Assembly (NCBI RefSeq): GCF_019175365.1
Contig: NZ_CP059572.1
Span: 5,518,001 to 5,582,000 of the forward strand
Reading direction: 5' to 3'
Length of the DNA: 64,000 nucleotides
Source: Actinomadura graeca
GTDB lineage: Bacteria > Actinomycetota > Actinomycetes > Streptosporangiales > Streptosporangiaceae
Shown here: positions 45,107-55,262 of the stretch, piece after piece
Numbering within the stretch: position 1 is the stretch's first letter
Layout of the letters: each line of letters starts with the position of its first letter
The notes under the pieces: model-generated
What the model saw: the letters and a program-made list of their open reading frames with translations, nothing else
Databases searched by the model: none
What the model was told of the DNA's origin: nothing
Made by a program: the position numbers and the translations under genes

Positions 45107-46840
45107 ATGACGGGATCACCGGTGACCGGCCTCGGCAGCTCACGGCTCGGACCCGCCGAACGGGCCGCGGCGCTCGACCGCATGGCCCGCGAGGAGTTCG
45201 ACGTCGTGGTCGTCGGGGGCGGCATCGTCGGCGCCGGCGCCGCCCTCGACGCCGCCACCCGGGGACTGTCGGTGGCGGTCGTCGAGGCCCGCGACTTCGC
45301 GTCCGGGACGTCCTCGCGGTCCTCGAAGCTGATCCACGGCGGGCTGCGCTACCTGGAGCAGTACAACTTCGACCTGGTCCGGGAGGCGCTCACCGAACGC
45401 GGGCTGCTCCTCCAGCAGATCGCGCCGCACCTCGTCCGCCCCGTCCCGTTCCTGCTGCCGACGACCCACCACGTGTGGGAGCGCGCTTACCTTGGCGCGG
45501 GCGTGGCCCTGTACGACATGCTCGCGTTCCAGATGGGCAGCACCCGCGGCGTCCCGCATCACCGCCATCTCACCCGCCGGGGGGCGCTGCGCCTGGCGCC
45601 GTCTCTGCGCAAGGACGCCTTCACCGGCGCGATCCAGCTGTGGGACGCGCAGGTCGACGACGCGCGCTTCGTCATGATGGTGCTGCGCACGGCCGCGGAG
45701 TACGGCGTGCAGATCGCGTCGCGGACCCAGTGCCTCGGCTTCCTGCGCGAAGGCGAACGCGTCACCGGGCTCCGCGTCCGCGACCTTGAGGCCAACACCA
45801 TGGCCGAGGTCCGCGCCAAGCAGGTCGTGAACGCCACCGGCGTGTGGACCGACGACATCCAGGAACTCGTCGGCGGACGCGGGCAGATCCACGTGAAGGC
45901 GTCGAAGGGCATCCACCTGGTCGTCCCGAAGGACCGGATCCACTCCGCGACGGGAATCCTGCTGCGCACCGAGAAGTCCGTCCTGTTCGTGATCCCCTGG
46001 GGACGCCACTGGATCATCGGGACGACCGACACCGCGTGGGACCTGGACAGGGCGCACCCCGCCGCGTCCAAGGCCGATATCGACTACGTCCTGGACCACG
46101 TCAACGCCGTCCTCAACACGCCCCTCACCCATGACGACGTGGAAGGCGTGTACGCCGGCCTCCGCCCCCTCCTCACCGGCGAGACGGAGGAGACCTCGAA
46201 GCTCTCCCGCGAGCACATGGTCGCCCACCCCGTCCCCGGCCTCGTCCTCGTGGCCGGCGGGAAGTACACCACCTACCGGGTCATGGGCAAGGACGCCATC
46301 GACGCCGTCGCCCACGGCCTCGACGGCAAGGTCGCCGAATCGTGCACCGACCGCATCCCGCTCGTCGGCGGCGACGGCTTCCAGGCCATGTGGAACGCCC
46401 GGCACCGCCTCGCCGCCCGCTCCGGCCTGCACGTCGCCCGCATCGAGCACCTCCTGCGCCGCCACGGCACCCTCGTGGACGACCTCCTCGCCCTCATCGC
46501 CGAGAAACCCGACCTCGGCAAACCCCTCGCCGGCGCCGACGACTACCTCCGCGCGGAGATCGTCTACGCCGCCTCCCACGAGGGCGCCCGCCACCTCAAC
46601 GACGTCCTCGCCCGCCGGACCCGCATCTCCATCGAGACCTGGGACCGCGGCGTCGGCGTCGCCCAGGAGGCCGCCGACCTCCTCGGACCCGTCCTCGGCT
46701 GGTCCAAGAAACAACGCGACCGCGAAATCGAGTACTACCGCAAACGCGTCGAAGCGGAACGGGCGTCCCAGACCCAGGACGACGACCAGGAGGCCGACGC
46801 CCGCCGCCGAGGCGCCCCCGACATAGTTCCTGTTTATTAG
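45107..46840 (+). CDS. glpD: Glycerol-3-phosphate dehydrogenase, FAD-dependent
   Basis: GlpD oxidises glycerol-3-P to dihydroxyacetone phosphate and feeds electrons to the quinone pool from the membrane face. The 577 residues start at ATG 45107 after GGGGGGAA. FAD motif VVVVGGGIVGAGAALDAATRG is at about 32-52, then SSRSSKLIHGGLRYLEQ, GASGTSSR-like ASGTSSRS and the closing VAGGKYTTYRVMGKDA with a C-terminal cap domain. It is flanked by guaB3 and a repeat region. It is not in an obvious glycerol operon. Confidence 0.96.
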   Translation: MTGSPVTGLGSSRLGPAERAAALDRMAREEFDVVVVGGGIVGAGAALDAATRGLSVAVVEARDFASGTSSRSSKLIHGGLRYLEQYNFDLVREALTERGLLLQQIAPHLVRPVPFLLPTTHHVWERAYLGAGVALYDMLAFQMGSTRGVPHHRHLTRRGALRLAPSLRKDAFTGAIQLWDAQVDDARFVMMVLRTAAEYGVQIASRTQCLGFLREGERVTGLRVRDLEANTMAEVRAKQVVNATGVWTDDIQELVGGRGQIHVKASKGIHLVVPKDRIHSATGILLRTEKSVLFVIPWGRHWIIGTTDTAWDLDRAHPAASKADIDYVLDHVNAVLNTPLTHDDVEGVYAGLRPLLTGETEETSKLSREHMVAHPVPGLVLVAGGKYTTYRVMGKDAIDAVAHGLDGKVAESCTDRIPLVGGDGFQAMWNARHRLAARSGLHVARIEHLLRRHGTLVDDLLALIAEKPDLGKPLAGADDYLRAEIVYAASHEGARHLNDVLARRTRISIETWDRGVGVAQEAADLLGPVLGWSKKQRDREIEYYRKRVEAERASQTQDDDQEADARRRGAPDIVPVY

Positions 46841-46960
46841 CGGCACCCTCGGCGGTCGGGCCTGGCGGCCCTCCCTTCAACGGGTGCCGCGCGCGATCGC
46901 TGCATCGCTCCGGACTCGCCTGGCGGCTCGCTCCGCGATCAGTTGCTCGCAGGCTCGCAA

Positions 46961-47212
46961 CTGCCTTCGGACGCGATCGCAACGTGGAGGTTGTCGGGGG
47001 CTGGGCTACGAGCCTGCTTGGTGGGGTGTTCTGTTTTCGTCCAGGTGTGGCGCATGCTTGCGTTCGCCGCACTGTCTTCGCAGGTTTTCGCTTCGCTCGC
47101 ACCTGCCCTTGGACGCGATCGCAACGTGGAGGTTGTCGGGGGCTGGGCTACGAGCCTGCTTGGTAGGGTGTTCTGTTTTCGTCCGGGTGTGGCGCAAGCT
47201 TGCGTTCGCCGC
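46961..47212 (+). repeat. Tandem 110-bp non-coding repeat (period 142)
   Basis: 46961-47070 and 47103-47212 are about 95 percent identical by eye (5 mismatches in 110), with a 32-bp spacer and a 142-bp offset. Each copy starts CTGCC(T/C)T(C/T)GG ACGCGATCGC and contains GGTTGTCGGGGGCTGGGCTACGAGCC-type sequence. Base composition is lower in GC than in genes. All frames are short or lack start sites. 46841-46960 and 47213-47544 hold no gene I can support, although a degenerate start of a third copy is seen near 47224. Confidence 0.88.
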
Positions 47213-47544
47213 AACTGTCTCGGATGCGATTGCGGTGTCCTTGTATCAGGCTCTGGGGCGCCTTCCTTTGGCGGGTGCCGGGTGTTCGTGTTGGGCGTGG
47301 GAGGGATGGGTTTTCGGCCTGGTTTGCGGCGCGATCCTTATCGCGTGCACGACTTGTCTGACGTGGGATAACAAACCGGGGTGAAGTCCTGCTTTTGTGA
47401 CTTTGTGCCCGAAATGGACCTCTGTGTCCGATGGTATGGACATGGCCTCGCGCTGGCCCTACTGTGCTCCGCGTCCGGAGCCTGAGGAGGGAGCCGAGGG
47501 GGCGATGTCGTGCGGGTTGGCGGGGCTCGAACGGGCGGGCGGGG

Positions 47545-49560
47545 ATGAGCCGCCGGAGAGGGGATTCGGCGGCGCGCCTCGCGGTGCTGACGCTCATCCT
47601 GTCCCTGATCGTGGGCATCCTCTCGGGCCTGGCGTCGAAGCCGTTCGAGGACTGGGGGGAGCAGCACTGGCCGTGGACCATGGTCCTGCTGGCGGTCGTG
47701 TTGGTGATCTGGCTGGTGCTGCAGGCCAGGGCCGACCGGGTGACGGTCGACGATCTCGACGCCATCACCGCGCAGCTCGCCGAGCTGGTGAACGAGGACT
47801 GGCATCAGGAGGCCGCCGTCCGGCGGCTTGACCTGCACGCGGGCCTGGTGCCGTTCCGGTGGTCGCTGACCGGGTTCGACGAGGACGCGGTCGTCGACAT
47901 CCCGACGATGATGGACGCCTTCGTGGCGTCGCCGTCCCGGCGGCTGGTGATCACCGGCGAGCCCGGGGCGGGCAAGACCTCGCTGGCGGTGCTGCTCACC
48001 CTCGACCTGGTCAAGCGCCGCACCGAGGACGGGACCGGCCCCGTGCCGGTCAAGCTGTCCCTGGCGAACTGGGTGCCGCACGAGCAGGGGCTGATCAAGT
48101 GGCTGGAGGAGGAGCTCGGCGTGCAGTTCCTGTTCCTGCGGAACAAGGGCAAGTACCCGCCGGACACGATCGAGCGGCTGCTGACCACGCGGAAGATCCT
48201 GCCGGTCCTGGACGGCCTGGACGAGCTGAGCTGGGACGCGTCCGCGCGGGCGAACCCCATCGAGCAGATCAACGACGCGCTCGTCCGGCTGCCCGGGCTG
48301 ATCATCACCTGCCGTACCGAGCATTTCCAGAACGCCACGATGGACAGGGCGCCGATCCGCGACGCGAAGGTCGTCGAGCTGCGGGACCTGGATCCGCGGA
48401 GCGTCGTCGACTACCTGTCCGGGATCATGGACGGCCGGGCGCGCTGGGAGCCGGTGTTCGCGTCGCTGCGCGGCGAGCCGGACGGGAGGCTCGCCCACGC
48501 CCTGTCCACCCCGCTCATGGTGGCGCTGGCCCGGGAGGTCTACAAGGACCCGGGCACCGAGCCGGAGGAGTTACTGGACACCGGCCGCTTCCCCGGGTCC
48601 GAGGACCTCCGGGACCATCTCCTGCGGCGGCTCGTCCCGGCCGTGTTCCCCTCGCTCCCCGCGCAGGACCGGCGCGACGGCTGGCACGGCGCGGACGTGG
48701 GACGGTGGCTGCGGTTCCTCGCCGCCGGGATGAACGCGCGGGAGCTGCCGAACATCGCCTGGTGGACGCTGCCCGAGCTGGCGGGCCGCCGCCAGCGGGT
48801 GCTGGCGGGCGTGCTGGGCGGGGGCATCTCCGGCGCCACGGCGGGGCTGGCCTTCGGGACGGTGGGCTGGCTCAGATGGGGGTCGGCGACGGGCGTTCTG
48901 ATCGGGGTGCTGGCGGCGGTCGCCGGCGGGGCCGGGATGGCCGTCCCGGCGGCGCGGAACCTGCCCATCCCGTCCGAGCTCCAGTTCGGCTGGCAGGACA
49001 AGTGGCAGACCATGCTCATGGGCAGCCTGTGCACCGCGCTGGCCGGAGGGGTGAGCGGCTTCCTCCTGGGAGGGGCCGGGGGCGCGATCCTCGTCGGCGC
49101 GGTCGTCGGCATCCCCCTCGGGCTGGCGTACAGCGGGGCGCAACCGGACGCCACCGTGCGGATCGGCAGTCCCCGCATCCTGCTGCGGCGTGACAGGCGC
49201 GTCGTGGTCTTCTTCGGCCTCGCCTACGGGCTGACCAGCGGCGGGGTCGCGTGGTTCCTGGTCCATCCGGTGTTCGGCGTGGTCTTCGGCATGTGCAGCG
49301 CGCTGTGCGGCGGGCTGCTGTACGGGCTCCCCTGGGTGCTCGCGCTGAGGTCGGCGAAGGGGAAGGCGGGCGTCGTCGCCTCGGTGCATCTGTTCCTGTT
49401 CACGCTGATTTTGTGGCCCGGGGGCAAGACACCGCCGCCCTGGAAGCTGATGGACTTCCTGGACGAGGCCCACAAACGCGGCGTCCTGCGGCGGGTGGGG
49501 CCGGTGTACCAGTTCCAGCACGTCTATCTTCAGGGCGAGCTGGCCCGTTCTGACGCCTGA
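47545..49560 (+). CDS. Membrane-anchored NACHT-family NTPase
   Basis: The 671 residues start at ATG 47545 after GGCGGGG. Two N-terminal membrane spans (about 12-29 and 42-60) precede a NACHT module: Walker A GEPGAGKT (138-145), Walker B ILPVLDGLDEL (218-228), sensor LPGLIITCRTEHF (~256-268) and the helical lid to ~390. The C-terminal ~280 residues have several Gly/Ala/Val-rich membrane spans and end with FLDEAHKRGVLRRVGPVYQFQHVYLQGELA, a closing motif seen in actinobacterial membrane NACHT proteins. STAND NTPases oligomerise on a signal. Anti-phage roles are known for other NACHT proteins, but nothing here proves one. It overlaps the converging PAP2 gene by 31 bp. Confidence 0.88.
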   Translation: MSRRRGDSAARLAVLTLILSLIVGILSGLASKPFEDWGEQHWPWTMVLLAVVLVIWLVLQARADRVTVDDLDAITAQLAELVNEDWHQEAAVRRLDLHAGLVPFRWSLTGFDEDAVVDIPTMMDAFVASPSRRLVITGEPGAGKTSLAVLLTLDLVKRRTEDGTGPVPVKLSLANWVPHEQGLIKWLEEELGVQFLFLRNKGKYPPDTIERLLTTRKILPVLDGLDELSWDASARANPIEQINDALVRLPGLIITCRTEHFQNATMDRAPIRDAKVVELRDLDPRSVVDYLSGIMDGRARWEPVFASLRGEPDGRLAHALSTPLMVALAREVYKDPGTEPEELLDTGRFPGSEDLRDHLLRRLVPAVFPSLPAQDRRDGWHGADVGRWLRFLAAGMNARELPNIAWWTLPELAGRRQRVLAGVLGGGISGATAGLAFGTVGWLRWGSATGVLIGVLAAVAGGAGMAVPAARNLPIPSELQFGWQDKWQTMLMGSLCTALAGGVSGFLLGGAGGAILVGAVVGIPLGLAYSGAQPDATVRIGSPRILLRRDRRVVVFFGLAYGLTSGGVAWFLVHPVFGVVFGMCSALCGGLLYGLPWVLALRSAKGKAGVVASVHLFLFTLILWPGGKTPPPWKLMDFLDEAHKRGVLRRVGPVYQFQHVYLQGELARSDA

Positions 49561-50201
49561 CCGGGCGGTCGCACGATCCGCAGTCCCACCCAGCCGGCGA
49601 AGAGGCCGGCCGTCACACCGGCGACCATGTCGGGGACGTAGTGCTGGTGGACGAACAGCGTGGACGCGATGATCAGCGCGCACCAGGCGGCGACGTACCG
49701 GCCCGCCCGCCGGCGGCTCAGCAGCCAGTACACCGCGATGATCGTCGAGAATCCGGCGTGCAGGCTGGGAAAGCAGTTGTAGGCGTTGTCGCCGCCGTAG
49801 ACCAGGCGCAGCAGCGTGGAGAACACGTCGTCCCCGCTCACCTCGGGCCGTGGCACGTGCGTCTGCGCGAACGCGTAGAACGGGTAGGCGACGAGCAGCA
49901 GCACGATGCCCGCGACGAGCGCCGCGCGCGCCAGCCGCACCGAGGTGAGCACGAGGAACACCAGCGTGAACGGTCCCAGTGCCAGCACCGTGACGTAGGG
50001 GACCACCATCTCTTTGATCAGCGGGATGTGGTCGTCCAGCGGGGTCTTCGGCGACCAGCGGGCCGGGCCATGGTTGAGCGGAATGTAGAGCGCGAGCAGC
50101 CCGGCGAACACCGCGATCAACATCGCGGTGACCGGTAACCTCCGCCGGCCCCGTCGCCTTTTCCCGCGCCTGAACGCGCCCCCGCCGACCCGCCTCGCCA
50201 T
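49530..50201 (-). CDS. PAP2-superfamily membrane phosphatase
   Basis: The 223 residues start at ATG 50201. A basic N-terminus precedes about six membrane spans. The acid-phosphatase motifs C2 (CFPSLHAGFS, catalytic His) and C3 (VHQHYVPDMVAG) are clear. Motif C1 is reduced to a QTHVPRPE-like stretch. Members hydrolyse lipid phosphates or pyrophosphates such as undecaprenyl-PP or phosphatidate, or act in inositol-phosphoryl transfer. The substrate here is not evident. Confidence 0.88.
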   Translation of the reverse strand: MARRVGGGAFRRGKRRRGRRRLPVTAMLIAVFAGLLALYIPLNHGPARWSPKTPLDDHIPLIKEMVVPYVTVLALGPFTLVFLVLTSVRLARAALVAGIVLLLVAYPFYAFAQTHVPRPEVSGDDVFSTLLRLVYGGDNAYNCFPSLHAGFSTIIAVYWLLSRRRAGRYVAAWCALIIASTLFVHQHYVPDMVAGVTAGLFAGWVGLRIVRPPGQASERASSP

Positions 50202-50307
50202 CTTCCCCCTACGGCGTGCTCCGTTGGGGAATCAGACTAGTGAGAAGTGTCGGACTTGGGGTGTTTTACGGTGGCCGTAGTTGGTCCGCTCCAGGGGGAC
50301 CGAAACG

Positions 50308-51000
50308 TCAGGGCGGGCCGAGCAGGAGGTCCAGCCCCACGGTGTAGAGGCGCGCGGGGACCCGCTCGGGGTCCAGGAGCTGCTGGAACGGCAGGCCGAT
50401 CTCCATGGCCAGGGCCAGGGTGGCGCGGTCGCCGGCCGCGGCGCCGTGCTGGTCGCCGGATCCGGTCTCGGCCAGGTCGCGGGTCAGGCGGGCGCGGCGC
50501 TCGGCGTACCAGTCGGCGATGCGCCAGCCCGCGGCGTAGTCGCGCATCCCGTACAGCCAGAACTCGACGAACAGCAGGGCGACGCGGCGGGCGCGCTCCT
50601 GGGCGTCGGGACACGGGCGGGCATGACGGGCGGGCCCGGCGCTCTCGGGGAGGTCGTCCCCGGCGGCGGCCTGGAGCTCGTCGAGGACCCCGCGGCCGGC
50701 CCGGTCGCGGGTGAAGCGGTCCATGAGGGCGAGCAGCAGGTCGGTCTTGCCCGCGAAGTTGGAGTAGACCGCGCCCTTGGTGAGCCCGGCCGCCGCGGCG
50801 ATGTCGTCCAGTGAGGCGCCGTGGATGCCGTGCTCGGCCCAGAGGCGCTCGGCCGCGCCGAGGAGCGCGGTACGGGTCTGCTCGCGCCGGTCCCGCCGCG
50901 CGGACGGGAGGGCGGGGCGTGGTCTGCTGCCGCTCGCCGGGGACGGGCCGTCGTCCCGGACGCTCGCGTCACCCTCGGGCGGTCCGTGGGTGTCGTTCAT
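50308..51000 (-). CDS. TetR-family transcriptional regulator
   Basis: The 230 residues start at ATG 51000 with GAAAGGGAG upstream. After a ~40-residue disordered head, the TetR helix-turn-helix is TRTALLGAAERLWAEHGIHGASLDDIAAAAGLTKGAVYSNFAGKTDLLLALMDRF. The ligand domain is variable. It is divergent from the aldehyde dehydrogenase-choD pair (275-bp spacer), so it probably controls that pair and itself. Confidence 0.92.
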   Translation of the reverse strand: MNDTHGPPEGDASVRDDGPSPASGSRPRPALPSARRDRREQTRTALLGAAERLWAEHGIHGASLDDIAAAAGLTKGAVYSNFAGKTDLLLALMDRFTRDRAGRGVLDELQAAAGDDLPESAGPARHARPCPDAQERARRVALLFVEFWLYGMRDYAAGWRIADWYAERRARLTRDLAETGSGDQHGAAAGDRATLALAMEIGLPFQQLLDPERVPARLYTVGLDLLLGPP

Positions 51001-51274
51001 GCGCACTCCCTTTCGGGGATCGGGCGTGGGCCCCGGGACGCGCGGCAGCGGACGTCCGGGGGCGACGCCGGTTTTCTCCTCCTGCTTTCCGGGATACACC
51101 GGCTGAACATGGTCATTCCCCGAGTTGCGTAAGTCCGGCCGGGTTGGAACGGTCCGCTTCGGGGGGCGGACTATCGGAATCAGGGCAGGTGGGGCATATG
51201 CCAACAAGCTGCCTCCAAGCGGCTCGTTACTTGCGGGTAGCCAAAAGTGGCCGGGGGGTCATACCCTTGTCGGC

Positions 51275-52855
<1,581 letters not shown>

Positions 52856-52864
52856 GGATCACCC

Positions 52865-54658
52865 GTGCGGCATGACTTCGACGTCCTCGTCGTCGGGTCG
52901 GGGTTCGGCGGCAGCGTCTCGGCGCTGCGGCTGACCGAGAAGGGCTACAAGGTCGGCGTGATCGAGGCGGGACGGCGCTTCGACACCGCCCCGGTCTCTT
53001 CTGGGACGACCCCCCACACTCCCCGGAGCAGCCCGTCCGGCGCGCCGGGTTCCCGCTATCCCGCGCTGCCGAAGACGAACTGGCGCATCGCACGCTATCT
53101 GTGGGCGCCCGCGCTCGGCCTGACCGGCATGCAGCGGATCCACCTGATCCGCGGTGCCCGGTCCAGCCGCGTCATGGTGATGGCCGGCGCGGGCGTCGGC
53201 GGCGGCTCGCTCAACTACGCCAACACCCTGTACGTGCCGCCGAAGCCGTTCTTCCGGGACCGCCAGTGGGCGCACATCACCGACTGGCGGGACGAGCTGG
53301 CCCCCTACTACGAGCAGGCCCAGCGGATGCTCGGCGTCGTCCGGAACCCGACGACCACCGAGGCCGACAAGGTCATGAAGAGGGTCGCCGACCGGATGGG
53401 CGCGGGCGGCACGTTCGTCCGGACCCCCGTCGGCGTCTACTTCGGGCGCGGCGCCGGGATCGAGGGCGCCGACCCCTATTTCGGCGGCCGCGGCCCGCGC
53501 CGCCGTGGCTGCCTGGAATGCGGCGAATGCATGGTCGGATGCCGCCATGGCGCCAAGAACATGCTGACCGAGAACTACCTCTACCTGGCCGAGACGGCGG
53601 GTGCCCGGGTGATGCCGCTGAGCCGCGTCACCCGCGTCGCGCCCCGCCGGGGCGGAGGGTATGAGGTCGAGATCGTCCGGACGGGGTCGTTCGGGCGCCA
53701 CCGCAAGACGCTGACGGCGGGGGAGGTCGTCTTCGCCGCCGGAACCTACGGGACGCAGAAGCTCCTGCACAAGCTGAAGGCGACCGGCGCCCTCCCGCGC
53801 CTGTCCGACCGGCTCGGCTCACTGACCCGCACGAACTCCGAGGCGATCCTCGGCGCCGGCCGCCGGCGCGGGAGGCCGGGACCCGACTTCTCCCGGGGCG
53901 TGGCCATCACGTCATCGTTCCATCCCACCCCCGACACGCACATCGAACCCGTCCGCTATGGGCGCGGGTCGAACCTGCTGGCGATCCTCCAGACGTTGCT
54001 CGTGGACGGTGACCGTCCAGGCGAGCGGCACACCCCCCGCCTCGTGAGGTTCGCCCGCGAGGCGGCGCGGCGGCCCCGTGACCTGCTCCAGCTGTTCGAC
54101 GTCGTGCGCTGGTCGGAGCGGACGGTCATCGCGCTCGTCATGCAGACCCGCGACAACTCGATCACCCTCCGGCCGAGGAAGGGCCCGTTCGGGTGGGACG
54201 TCCGCGCGGCCGCCGGGCACGGCGAGCCGAACCCGACCTGGCTCCCCGAGGGCCACGAGGCGACCCGGCTGATCGGCGAGGAGATCGGCGGCGTCGCGGG
54301 CGGCACCTGGGGCGACCTGTTCGACATCCCGATGACCGCGCACTTCCTCGGCGGCTGCGTGATCGGGGACTCCGCCGAGTCGGGCGTCGTCGACGCCTAC
54401 CACCGCGTCTACGGCCACCCCGGACTGCACGTCGTCGACGGCTCGGCGGTCTCGGCCAACCCCGGCGTCAACCCGTCCCTGACGATCACCGCGCAGGCCG
54501 AGCGGGCGATGTCCTTCTGGCCCAACCGGGGCCAGCGGGATCCGCGTCCCGGACTGGGCGGCGGCTACCGGCGCGTCCCGGCGGTCGCGCCGAAGGACCC
54601 GGTCGTCCCGTCCGACGCGCCCGCGGCGCTGCGCCTGCCCATCGTGGACGTCACCTGA
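52865..54658 (+). CDS. choD: GMC-type oxidoreductase, ChoD (cholesterol oxidase-like)
   Basis: The 597 residues start at GTG 52865. FAD motif VVGSGFGGSVSALRLTEKGYKVGVIEAG is at about 9-36, then MVMAGAGVGGGSLNYANTLYVPP, CLECGECMVGCRHGAKN, LTRTNSEAILGA, ITSSFHPTPDTHIEPVRYG and the end VDGSAVSANPGVNPSLTITAQAER. This follows mycobacterial ChoD (Rv3409c) throughout. Between EAGRRFD and LPKTNW, where ChoD has only a few residues, there are about 26 extra ones (41-66), encoded by a copy of the palindromic repeat. Despite its name, ChoD's in vivo substrate is not settled. Confidence 0.93.
   Translation: MRHDFDVLVVGSGFGGSVSALRLTEKGYKVGVIEAGRRFDTAPVSSGTTPHTPRSSPSGAPGSRYPALPKTNWRIARYLWAPALGLTGMQRIHLIRGARSSRVMVMAGAGVGGGSLNYANTLYVPPKPFFRDRQWAHITDWRDELAPYYEQAQRMLGVVRNPTTTEADKVMKRVADRMGAGGTFVRTPVGVYFGRGAGIEGADPYFGGRGPRRRGCLECGECMVGCRHGAKNMLTENYLYLAETAGARVMPLSRVTRVAPRRGGGYEVEIVRTGSFGRHRKTLTAGEVVFAAGTYGTQKLLHKLKATGALPRLSDRLGSLTRTNSEAILGAGRRRGRPGPDFSRGVAITSSFHPTPDTHIEPVRYGRGSNLLAILQTLLVDGDRPGERHTPRLVRFAREAARRPRDLLQLFDVVRWSERTVIALVMQTRDNSITLRPRKGPFGWDVRAAAGHGEPNPTWLPEGHEATRLIGEEIGGVAGGTWGDLFDIPMTAHFLGGCVIGDSAESGVVDAYHRVYGHPGLHVVDGSAVSANPGVNPSLTITAQAERAMSFWPNRGQRDPRPGLGGGYRRVPAVAPKDPVVPSDAPAALRLPIVDVT
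52991..53036 (+). repeat. Copy of the 44-bp palindrome repeat inside choD
   Basis: CCGGTCTCTTCTGGGACGAC and then CCCCCCACACTCCCCGGAGCAGCCC closely match the units at 23676-23807. The left stem arm has decayed (CTGGGA instead of TGTGGGGGG). The reading frame of choD is kept across it. Confidence 0.85.
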
Positions 54659-54778
54659 TCCTCCGGGCCGGAGGCGCGATGCCCTTATCGCGCCTTTGCG
54701 GCTGATGGTCGAAAGGCCCTAAAAGTTCCGACACTCCGTAGTCGTGCATTGCCGACCGGACCGTCCTACCCTTCGGGT

Positions 54779-55204
54779 ATGCGCACGACCTCAGCCCTGC
54801 TCCCGGCGCTGATCCTCTCCCCGGTCCTGGCGCTCGCGCCCCCGGCCGGGCCCGCGCTGGCCGGTGGACCGTCCCCGCGGGTCCTGCCGATGAGCGCGAA
54901 ACTACGAGACGACCTTGCCCGGCTCTACCACCAGAAGAACAACCCCGGGCGCTTCCGGGACCTCGTTGTGGAGAAACAAGGCGCCCACTACGGACGGGTC
55001 GGTAACCGCTACTACGCCGTCCTGTCCCTCTGGTACCGCGACAGCCCGACGAAGAACACCGATGCCGGAACCGGGTTCACCAAGCGCGGCGCCAAAGGCC
55101 GCTGGGCCGTCACCATGGCGGACGGAGCGTACGACCCGTGCGCGCGTCCGGCCCCCAAGCGCCTGATGCGCGCCTGGGGCATGCCCGTAAGCAAGTGCGC
55201 CTGA
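54779..55204 (+). CDS. Small secreted protein of unknown function
   Basis: The 141 residues start at ATG 54779. A signal peptide (TTSALLPALILSPVLALAPPAGPALA) precedes a mature part of about 110 residues. Its motifs are LARLYHQKNNPGRFRDLVVEKQG, GRVGNRYYAVLSLWYRDSPT and a pair of Cys near the end (DPCARP, SKCA) that could form a disulfide. I do not recognise the family. It stands alone before a bidirectional terminator. Confidence 0.72.
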   Translation: MRTTSALLPALILSPVLALAPPAGPALAGGPSPRVLPMSAKLRDDLARLYHQKNNPGRFRDLVVEKQGAHYGRVGNRYYAVLSLWYRDSPTKNTDAGTGFTKRGAKGRWAVTMADGAYDPCARPAPKRLMRAWGMPVSKCA

Positions 55205-55222
55205 ACCCAGTGCGTGTCGCAC

Positions 55223-55249
55223 GGTCCCGGCCCGTGGGGGGCCGGGACC
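55223..55249. terminator. Bidirectional terminator
   Basis: GGTCCCGGCCC-GTGGG-GGGCCGGGACC is a perfect 11-bp stem in the 58-bp gap between the converging secreted-protein and M43 protease genes. Confidence 0.8.
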
Positions 55250-55262
55250 GCCGAGAGGTGGA

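Noticed and set aside
46342..47384. Frames through the 142-bp-offset repeat (GGWATSLLG-type peptides)
   Set aside because: The same DNA word is open in several frames; no start signal or coding bias, so treated as non-coding repeat.
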